This document shows, piece by piece, positions 45,406 to 56,100 of a stretch of DNA of 64,000 nt. This DNA is from Cyanoderma ruficeps (lineage: Eukaryota; Chordata; Aves; Passeriformes; Timaliidae), in NCBI GenBank assembly GCA_008694505.1, contig VZDJ01000063.1, positions 1,772,460-1,836,459 on the forward strand, written 5' to 3'. Position 1 is the stretch's first letter. Each line of letters starts with the position of its first letter. The notes beneath the pieces are model-generated. The model was not told the origin of the DNA and did not search any database. It saw nothing but the letters and a program-made list of their open reading frames with translations. A program made the position numbers and the translations under genes.

Positions 45406-48400
45406 CTGCCAGGCAGGATGGCAGCAGGGAGGCAGAGCTGCCCTGGATAAATGTTCTCACCCGCTCTCATCAGCCCACTCCTTTTTCCCCGGGCCCAGCA
45501 TGGCAGCGTGGTGAGGCAGAATGTTTTCCTCTCCTTTTAAGAGGGTTTTGCTTCGCTCCTTAAGTCTCTTTAAAGGCATTTCTAGGTCTGTTAATTATTC
45601 ATGATGCCTTAATTATGTTCAGTCCACCGTGATCACTCTCTCTTTGGTGGGGAAAGTTGTTATTTGTGAGTCAAAAGCTCTTTATGAAGCAGACAGGCTG
45701 GTATCGTCAGAAAGACTTGGGGGAGCAGTTGGAATTATTAAAAGAAGCTTTGATTAAAGACAGGGAGTTAATTTAACAAGAGTAACTGGTTTGATCATTC
45801 TTTTCCCTGAGTAAAGCACACCCATGGATGTGTCAGGGCTCACCTGGAGCAGCAGGACTCACTCAGAGGCCTCAGGAGATGGGCAGATCATTCTTTTTAT
45901 CTCTTTTGGGTGCTGTGAACGGCTTTTGTCCACAGGCTTAGAAATAAAATTTGGCTGTAAGGGCCAACCTCAGAGTAGCTGCCTTTGATCCTGCCAGGCT
46001 CGGGCCAAACAGGCTGGAAACAACCTGGTGTGACCTGTTTGATGTGAAAATATCATTTATTCTGGTGTGTTTGGGAGGGGAGGGGGCACTGGAGCTTCTC
46101 ATTTTCCCTCAGCCGTGGTGGCACTGAGGTGAATCATCCAACAAGGAGAATTCAGCCTCAGTTGAACTCAGCAGCTCTGGAGATTCTGGTTTCTGCATAA
46201 ACTGAGGGCTTCGGGGCAGGGATTATTCTGTGTTGGCTCAAAACTGTGTAGACTTTTGGATCTGAAATGCCATTAAACTGAATTTTTTAGTTCGTTAGTT
46301 CTTGGAGATGGACAGACAGCTTTCTTTCCTAGCAGTCGGAAGGATTTCCTTTTTTATTATTTTTTTTCTTCTTCTTTTATGTAAAGAAAATAATCTTTAT
46401 TTTAAAAGTGCCGATGGAGCCTGGCTGAGGGCCCACCTGCAGAAACGCCAAAGCTGAGTTTGCAGCTTGAGAAAACAGTGCAACATAAATCGAAACATTC
46501 CGAAATAAAATAATTCTGTCCTGCAGCATAAATTCGGCTGGGCACCTCTGCCTTCCACCCCTGCCATCCTCCCCAGCCCACCTTTGTCTGGGAGAGGAAT
46601 TTCAGACCATTTCCTTTCTGTCTGTGCCTTTCTGCACCTTTCCTCTCCCATGTCTGATTCTCGTGGCTGCAGAGAAGACAAACAGCAGAATTCTCAAGGA
46701 TAGGCTGGGGTAAGGGAGGAGAAAGGAAAACAGCCTGAAAAGCAAGTCAGAAAAAAGCCAAACCTCGTGTGAAGGCAGATTGTCCTCTGTGTGTTTGAGC
46801 TCTGAGTGTAAAACAGAACAGAACAATCAGATCGACATCAGGGTGACTTGTGCAAGTCTCTATTTAATTACAGTGCTGCATGAGGACATTGGTTGGTGTC
46901 ACATGTACCTGTGATGGGCATTTTATACATTCCTGACTCCCCGGGGAGTCCTGTTTGCACTGGAGATTTTCACCACAAGAGGTAGTGGCTTTATTTTTCC
47001 TGTTTTCCTTTTCATCTTGTTGTTGTTGTTGTTGTTTTGTTTTTAATTTCAGCAGGATTGGATAAGCTGGTCGGACCTACTGGAGTTAATTTACTCTTCA
47101 GCCAGGAAGATAAACAGTTCTGTGGAGCTGGGAGCAAGCAGGCAAGCAGCAAATACAGTGCAGGCAGAATTCACTGGCTTTTAATTCAAAACCTGTTTGG
47201 GGGTGCAGAGAGCCCCACCCAGGGCTGCAGCAAGCTGGGAGTCACAGGGAGGGAAAGCTGGAACGGGAAGACTCAAAAAGCAGAACTAAAGCTTCAGTTA
47301 TAAATAATGAATCACAAAAGAGGGGCTAGAGCAAGGCTCTGAAGTTCTCGAGGAACAAAGGAATGAAATCTTCTCCTTAAGGTGTTTCTAAAAACCAGCT
47401 CGGGAGCCTTCCCATGGCCAGCACGTCCTGCCAGCAGAAGTCTCTGGGGAAGCAGAGGTGGTTTTGTTTTTCCAGAGCGGAAGGAGCAGTGAGGATCAGA
47501 CCTGTGCAGAGGATGCAGCTGACTCTGCTGGGCTCTGAGGAGCTCCTACAAACTCCTTCCTCCCCCAGCACACACTGCCCCTGCTCCTGGCATTGCTTTA
47601 TTCCTTGGAAAGCCAGAGGTGAGGATGATTCTGGTGCTGTCTCCCAAAGGGGAAGGCTCAGCTCCGGGTTTCAAAGTGCTTGGTTTGTTGTCTGGAAGTG
47701 CAGGAGTTTTATGGTGGGGGGGAGGAAAACCTGCTGCAAGAGGTGGCCAGAGCTGGCACTGCCACCTTCCCGAGGGCACTGGGGAGATTCACATTCCCAC
47801 ATCCAGCCTGGAGGGTTTGGAAGGAGCAGCTGAAAATGTCCTGGGGATGAAGGATGGGCTGCAGGTAATTCCTCACAGCGAATATTGGAGAAATCTCTCC
47901 TGGGGGTTTTGGTGCACACGAAGGACAGAGGCCTTTTCCAGCAGCTTTTTTTTTTTTCCCTCCGTGGCATTTTTTGGAAGAGTTTCCCAGGTAGTGCTTC
48001 AGGTGGGTTGAGCTGCAAGGTTCTGCTTCTAGATTCAGGAAAAAAAAACCAAAAAAATGGGGAGCAAGGTACACAACGTTGGAGATGAGGATTTTCCTTG
48101 GGTTAACTCTGGACACAAAGTAAGATTATGGCACACAGTTAAGATATTATCCACATTATCCTGAGGGATATTATTATTATTCCACTCATCCTGAGGGCTC
48201 ACACCAGGCTTTAGCACAGGGCAAGCATCACCTACGGCAACTTCCAAATGCTTTAAAGCTTTTTTTGTCTATATATGTAATATTTGCTATTTTTGTTCAG
48301 CTCCCTACCTGCTAATTCCCCAAGCCAAACAGATCTTTTGGTAAATACATTAAAAAATGGACCAGCAGCTTGTTGCTATTTTTTCTCCCCAAAACCCTCC

Positions 48401-49062
48401 TGAACCTTTGCATCACTCTGTGAATATTGGGGTACGAGTCTGGCTTGATTCCCATCACTGAGTGAATTTGTTTGGTTAAAACCGTGGGGAAGAAAGAACA
48501 GCTCATGTGTGCCTGAGCTCTCTCGAGTTGGCGTTCCCAATTGTGCAGTTTTCAGCTGTGAAGAGCCGGGTTCAAATGTTACACAAGGCTGTGGGCTGAG
48601 CATCAAAGCCCCTGGATTCCAGCCCGTTCCAGGAATGGCAGCTTTAGAACAGAAACCTGTGGATTAGGGTGGGACTGCTGCCACAAATTCAGCAAACAGC
48701 TGAGATGATGTGTTAGAGCTGCTGGGAGTAATCTCTTCCTGAAGCGGAGCTGGAACACATCCTAGCAGCACGGGAAAGCGCTCTGGTAGCAAGACAGGAA
48801 ATCCAGGGAATTAAAGGAAACCTCAGCAGATCTTCACCTCACCTGAAGCAGGAACTGAGGGAATATTCCACAAAGTGCATAGAGAAAAGAGGGATTTCTA
48901 TTGCTCTCCCGATTGTGTTTTCACTCCTTTAGGAAACAGCAGGAAGCTGCAACCTGGGACTCTGCCCCTGCTTATGGCTATTGCAACCCTCTGCTGCTCC
49001 ACATCCTGCAGGAATCTCTGGCCAGGCCCTAATTCCAGGTTGTTTGATTCACCTTGCCGTGT

Positions 49063-49068
49063 TTTATT
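49063..49068 (-). terminator. DRD2: Possible DRD2 poly(A) signal
   Basis: TTTATT on the plus strand (AATAAA on the minus strand) lies about 1.05 kb past the DRD2 stop, a plausible 3' UTR length. Other A/T-rich candidates exist. Confidence 0.3.
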
Positions 49069-49684
49069 TACAGAGATATTGCAGAACATCGTGTGAACCG
49101 AGTACAAGCAGCAGGTACAGCGTGGGTTTGGCGGTGCCAGTTTCAGCGTGGTGAGATGATGCTCTTGTGGGGTTCCAATTCCTGGAATCCATGGGAAAAG
49201 AGATAGCAGAGAGTAAAGGGATGCTGGGAACATCCAGACCTTTCCAGAGTCCAGCTTAGACGCAGGAGCTGGTCCAAGTAGGGGCTTGCTTGGGTTTTTT
49301 ATTCTGGCTTTTTCCAAAATGCACAGTTTTATCTCCTTGACTGTCGATTTAAATTAGGCACAATGTTATTCTGCGCTCTCTGGAGAGAGGCAGAGGCAAA
49401 TCAGACCCCAGGTGCTCCTTGGGGCCCCTGGTTTAGGTGAGAAGAACCAGCCCTGGCCTGGCTGGTGTGCTCAGGGTGCCCCTGGGGCTGTGGGGGCCTC
49501 CCCTGGCACGGTGTCCTGGTGTCTGTACATTCACCACGCTGCCACCCCTCCCCTGCTGTCACCCTGGGCAGAGCCTGGAGATGAGCTGCTGGTGGGCAGA
49601 AATCCTGCTGGGAGATGAGGGGGTCCTGTTGGATGTACACCATGCAAGACAAGGTTGCACTCCTTGAGTTTCTCTCTCCATCTC

Positions 49685-49706
49685 TTTCTTTTTTTTTTTT
49701 TTTTTN
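49685..49706. repeat. Poly-T tract ending in an N
   Basis: About twenty T residues followed by one unresolved base at 49706. A length-unstable homopolymer in the presumed DRD2 3' UTR. Confidence 0.8.
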
Positions 49707-50116
49707 AGAGCTTCCAGAGGCCCTGTCTGGCTCTGCTGCCAAGCGGGAAGGGGTGGCCTTGTCTTTGGTGAGAGTTGTGCCAGCACTACCTCCTGGTGGC
49801 CCCGTGGCCACCCTGTGTCCAGGCCGGGTGGCCGCGGGCGAGGACCCGGCGAGAGCGCCTCGATCCTCGTGCTCCCACCTCCAACGCAGCGTCAGGGTGG
49901 CTCTGAAAAGCACCCTTGGGACCGGTGCAGGGCTCACCCAGCGGGGTGAGAGACCCTCCCACCCCTCTCCATCCCCACCAGGAGCTCGGGCACCCAGCAG
50001 CGCCCGCCTCAAGAGCTGCAGCCCCGTCCCACGTGCGTGCCCCGCTGTGCATGGATGGCGTCGCTTCCTCTTCCCCCTCCGTCCCTAAAAAAAATGCGGG
50101 TGCTGTTTGTGAACTC

Positions 50117-53100
50117 TTAGCAGTGGAGGATCTTCATGAAAGCCTTGCGAAACTCGATGTTGAAGGTGGTGTAGATAATCGGGTTGACAGCGCTGTTGAC
50201 ATAGCCCAGCCACGTGAAGGCACTGTACATGGCCGGAGGGATGTTGCAGTCGCAGTGCATGTTCAGGATGTGAGTGATGAAGAAGGGGAGCCAGCAGATG
50301 ATGAAAACACCTGGGGGGAGGAAAAGGAGAGAGGAGGGTTTTGATTGCTGAAAGCTGGGCGGATTCTCAGGCTGGGAGAACAGTGAGGTTCTCTTTGGAA
50401 GAAGGGGAATGTATTTCCCAGAGGAATGAGCTCTGTGTTTGTGTGCTCAGTGTCCTGCTCTGGGTTTGTGTGCTCAGTGCCCTGCTCTGTGTTTCCATGA
50501 TCAGTGTCCTGCTCTGTGTTTCCATGATCAGTGTCCTGCTCTGTGTTTTTGTGCTCAGTGCCCTGGTCAGTGTTTGTGTGCCCAGTGCCCTGCTCTGTGT
50601 TCTGCCCTGGCACAGAAGAACCCCTCTGCTCTTTTCATGAGCCCAGACACATCAGGAGCTCTGCCCTTCAGAGGGGCCAGCTCTGCTGAGCTCTGCTGCC
50701 TTCCGTTCCAGAAAGCCCCACGAGCTCTCCCCCTGTTTTGGGAGCTCGGATGGCCCCGAGAGGGGCAGCCCTGGGCACCTTTAGTGCAGCACTGCCAGCT
50801 GTGTGTGGCTGGGGAGGAGAGACCCCTCCCATGGGCAGCCCTTTGCCTGCCTATTCTCTGATGTGGGGAGGGAAATGAATTCTGAGGGGGGCTCATCCTG
50901 CACAGGACACAGGGACTGGGATTTGTGCGGGGAGCCCGGGGCAGGCAGGGCACGCTCTCACCGAGCACGATGGCCAGCATCTGTGTGGCTTTCTTCTCCT
51001 TCTGCTGGGACAGTTTCCTCCTGATCACGGCCTTGAGCAAGTTCCTCGTCTTGCCGTTGGGCAGGGAGTGGATCTCGAAGACCCTGGCTGTGTGGTGGGA
51101 TTCTTTGGCATGGCCATTCTTCTCCACCTTCCCGGGGCTGCTCAGGGGTGCCTGCAGGGTAGAGTTGTTGCCCCGATTAGAAGCGACTGGCACAATCAAC
51201 TGGTGGTTATTTGGTGCTGTGGGTTTGAGGGCCGTTTTCTCAGGGGGACTGGTACTGGACACCATCTCCATTTCCATCTCTTCTATGTGACTCTCTGCCT
51301 CCTGGACAAGAATCAAATGTCCACAACATAATGACAGGTAAATACACAGAGAGGAGCAACGAACATTCCTTACAGAGTGAAGCTGGATGATGTTGGAGGA
51401 CAGTCAATCCCTCTTCTCCCTCCCTGCCTGCTGCCTGGAGAAAAGGGCTGTGGTGTGTTTGGATGTTTTGGGCGGATGGGATTGATAGAGCTGTGCTGGA
51501 GGATTCTCCTTTTTGGCACAAAGAGGCTCAGAAATGGGGGAGACGCTGTCTCCACTCTCCACGGATTTTATTCAGGTTTTCGGAACGCAAATAAATAAAA
51601 ATGGAATCAACAAAAGCAAAACCCAGCAAAGCAAATGCAGTCCAAGATTTAAATAACAGAGAGGAGGAGGAGGAGGAAATCAAAGGCACAAAAAATGTTC
51701 AAATGCCGTGGCTTTTAGAGCTGATCTTTAGGTGAGCTTAATCTGGCTTTTTGAGCTCTGGGAGCTTAAACCCCCTGCTTCACTCCAAGGAATGGGAAGA
51801 CTATTTAAATTTTGAGATTGAATGGCAACCTTTGCTCTTCGGTTTATTTTTTCTCCCACCCTACATAAATCAACCTCGTGTCCTGAGGGAGAAGGGGAAG
51901 GCTGAAGGCTCTGGAAAGCTCCCACTTCTCTTTAACACTCACCACTTTGCGCTTATTAACTTGGAAGCTCCCATTGGACTTCACAATAACTGTGCAGAGC
52001 TTGACGTCTTCTGGATGAGTGCATTTGTCCTAAGGGGCAAGCACCAGCTCAGAGGTTACACAGGCACAGAGGGGTTGGGAAGGGAAGCTGGTAAAAGGGA
52101 GGCACGTGGGAATACAAAGGAATCAATCAGGAATTCCTCAGCGTGGCTGAGGTGCCGAGCAGGATGGAAAAGTGGATGGAAACCTGCCGTGGAGGAGCAG
52201 GGCTGGGGGCTGCTGCCCCCCTGTGCTGTTCTCCAGAGGAAGGAGGCCACGGAGCTCTGCTGGTGTCTGTGTGTCCCTGCCTCCTTTCCAGGCAGCACAG
52301 TGTGGAGCTGGAGCCTCTGGGCCTGCACATCCCCCTGGCTGTGCTGTGTGTGCTGCCAGAGCCGTGTTTTGACAAATGCTTTCACACCCAGCCCGCCCAG
52401 CTGGGCTCCCTCACACGCAGCTCCCGCTGGGGGAGGCTGATCCCTGCAGAGCTGTCCTTGCCAGAGAGGAGCTGAACATCCCAGGCATCCCCACTGAGCT
52501 CTGGGGACACCTTTCAGCTCCTGCAGGAGAGCTGGAGAGGGGCTTGGGCACCGGGGAATGGCCTTAAGCTGAAGGAGGGTGGGTTTAGATTGGATATTGG
52601 CAGGAAATCCTTCCCTGTGAGGGTGGAGAGGCCCTGGCACAGAGGTGTGGCTGCCCCATCCCTGGAGGTGTCCAAGGTCAGGTTGGATGGGGTTTGGAGC
52701 CACGTAGGATAATGGAAGGTGTCCCTAAATGGGCTTTGATGTCCCTTCTGACCCAAACCATCCCTTGATTCTGCAGGACTGGCTCAGACAACGGTGCAGC
52801 CATTCCTGGGTACCCCAGGGCAGCCCAAGGCACTGCTCTGGGTGACTGCAGCAGCTCCTGGTGCAGCTCTGCTGCTGCAACAGCCCCTGAGATCCAGAGA
52901 AGCCTGAGCAGCCCGAGCTGGGACCCCAGCACGTGCCACTGGGACCCCAAACCGAGCACAGCGCCCACCTTGGGGAGCCGCTGCCCAGGCAGGGAGGCTT
53001 GGGGCAGGAGGTTTGGGGCAGGGGGAGGCCGGAGAGCTCTGGGTACCTTCAGGGGGGCCTGAGTGTCCGAGTCCAGCACGTGGCTGCTGCGCTTGGTGCT

Positions 53101-56100
53101 GACGCGCTTCCTGCGGCGCCGCAGCACGATGTAGATCTGCACGTACACCAGCAGCGTCACCATGAAGGGCACATAGAAGGACACGATGGAGGAGTACACC
53201 ACGAAGGCCGGGTTGCCAATGATGCACTCCTTCTCGTCTGGAAGAGAAAACTTTTCAGGGTTGTTGTCTCCCCTTCCCGCTGTTGTCCCTGCCTGCTCCC
53301 CTCGGGCTGTATCACCCCAAAATTCCTGATTGGTCCTTGCCTTGCAGCAGTGACTGCTGATCCCTTCCAGCCCAGTGTTCCCAGGAAACTGCTGCCTGAA
53401 CGGCCAGTCCTTTTCTCTCCTGCCTCAGGGAAGGTCTTGTCCCGTGGCTTTCCTTTTTCTTTGTGTTTTAATAGAAGAAGGATTTTGAATTTGTAGTGGA
53501 CGAATGTTAAGGTAACACAGGTTGGTGTTGTGTGAACTCCTACATCTCCTCAGTTGTGAGTGTGAAACCTGCTCTGGAACAGCTGGAGGTGAACCAGACC
53601 CAGAATCAGCGTGCAAATAGTGAGGGGTGACAGTGGGAGAGAACACTTCAAATTCACCTCAGACCTGACCCCACGCTGATTCCTGGCTGTGTGGGCACCC
53701 GGGGAGACACCAGGAGCCATCTGCAGCTGGCAGAGCCCTCACCTGTGTTGTTGAGGCCGAAGAGCAGCGGGCAGGAGATGGCAAAGGAGAGCACCCACAC
53801 CACGGCGATCATGAGGGTGACCCTGCGCTTGGAGCTGTAGCGGGTGTTGTAGAGCATGGGCATGGCCACGGCCGTGTACCTGCAGGGGACACACACACAC
53901 AGCCCTGCTGTCACCCTGACACTGCCCTGTCACACCTGCAGGGGACACACACAGCCCTGCTGTCACCCTGACACTGCCCATCATACCTGCAGGGGACACA
54001 CACAGCCCTGCTGTCACCCTGACAGTGCCCAGTCACACCTGCAGGGGACACACACACAGCCCTGCTGTCACCCTGACACTGCCCATCATACCTGCAGGGG
54101 ACACACACACAGAGCCCTGCTGTCACCCTGCCAGGCTGATAGTGCCCAGGAAAGGCAGGATTCCCATGTCCCAAGGCGGCTGCAGCCACACCAGGAGGGC
54201 TGAGGCTGGCTCAGCTCAGCACGGCGTTCTCACAGAATCCCGGAATCACCAGGTTGCAAGAGACCTTCAAGATCATCGAGTCCAATCCAGCCCCAATACC
54301 TCAACTAAACCCTGGCACCACATCCGGTCTTTTTTTAAACACATCCAGGGATGGTGACTCCACCACCTCCCTGGGCAGACCATTCCAGTCCTTAATCACT
54401 CTTTCCGTGAAAAACTTCTTCCTAACATCCAACCTATGTTTCCCTTCTCCTCCCACCCCTGCCCACTAAGGCCTGCTGCACCATCCCAGAATGCAAACAG
54501 AGGGACCAGACTTGTGGGAACACAGAGACAATTCCATCTGCACTCCCAGCAGCCGCCTTTCTGTGCCTCCTGACAGAACTCCCTGCCCAGAGCTCATGGA
54601 GATCCTTCAGGCTGCTCTTCAAACAACTCCCACCGTTACCTCTGAGTCCCACGGGGAATGTGACCACGCAGAGGGTGGGACCTGCCACCCTGGGTGTGGC
54701 ACGGCCTGGTGGCACAGAGCCCTCACCTGTCAATGCTGATGGCACAGAGGTTGAGGATGCTGGCAGTGCACATCATGACGTCCAGGGTGACAAAGATGTC
54801 GCAGTGGATGCGGCTGAACCGCCACTCCCCAACCACCTGCAGAGAAAAAATGGGGCTGGTGAGGAATCCCTGGGGCTGGTGAGGAATTCCTGGGGCTGGT
54901 GAGGAATTCCTGGGGCTGGAGAGCAATCCCTGGGGCTGGTGAGGAATTCCCTGGGATGGTGAAGAATTCTCTGGGGCTGGAGAGCAATCCCTGGGGCTGG
55001 TGAGGAATTCCTGGGGTTGGTGAACAATTCTTGGGGCTGGTGAGGAATTCTCTGGGGCTGGTGAGGAATTCCTTGGGGCTGGTGGGCAATTCCCTGGGGC
55101 TGGTGAGTAATCTCTGGGCCCGGAGAGCAATTCCTTGGAAAGGTGAGCTATTCCCTGGGGCTGGGCTGCTGATGGGGCACAAAAGGAGGGTTTGGCAGGG
55201 AGCTGGAGAGGCTGGTGGGTGGTCGGGGCTGTGCTGGTTCAGAGGCTGAGCTCTGCCCCTCCCAGGCCATTCCCGGCGCTGCTGTGGGTCCATCCTGCCT
55301 AATTCCACCCGGCTGCTCCCGGCGCCTTTGGGCAGCCCCAGCAGCAAACCCGGGCTCGCGTTCCAGTGACATCAGGGGGCACAAGGCTCCTCCAGCTCAG
55401 AAGGGAAGTTAAAGGAGCTTTAACAGCTCTCAGAAGCATTTCAAGGCCGAATGAGGAGGGAAATACACTCGTTTTCATTCCCAAGCATCTCTAATTGTAC
55501 TTACAGCTTTTTCCCCGACAATTTTTCCAATTACACCCGGCAAAGGTCAGCAGCTGACAAGCAGGAGCTTCCCTTCATTTCTTAGTTTTAAAAATCGGGG
55601 TAGGCATTCCTCACCTTTATCTCTTTTTTTTTCTATTTTTTTTTCTTGTGAACAAGAGTTTAATTCAGAGTGAAAAGCCTTTAACACTCCACACGATGTG
55701 CCAAAGACAAAGAACTAATGATAACACTTCCAGGCACCGGTGGCCTTTTTTCCCTTCGCTTCTCTTGCTGTTGAAGCTGAACTTTGCCAATTAAGTTTAA
55801 TAGCAATTATTCGGACTGCTGTGTTTGACATGTGATGGGAAAAAAAGTATATTTCCCTCTAACAAAAATAGAGCCCTACTGCATTTGAAAATAGAATGAA
55901 TAAGATATCTATTCTTCGGTTATTTCTGCTCTGATATACATAACCATAGGCAGCATAAAGAAGGAAGAATGACTGCATTGAAGCCTGAGTGACAGATGAA
56001 TACTCAGTGATTAAAAAAGCACTTAAGAGACAGTTACATCAGGAACTTGGAGGAGAATTTGCCCAGAGGCAAAGGTTTCCAGCCAGATCCAAACCTCTGC

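Larger units (their letters stand above)
37520..49000. other. ANKK1-DRD2 intergenic region, no gene recognised
   Basis: About 11.5 kb without a supportable exon or RNA gene. The open frames are short, without domains, and many coincide with repeats. Several AT-rich, non-repetitive stretches (for example 38440-38620 and 45540-45800, rich in TTAATTA) look like candidate conserved regulatory DNA, but conservation cannot be judged from one sequence. Confidence 0.5.
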
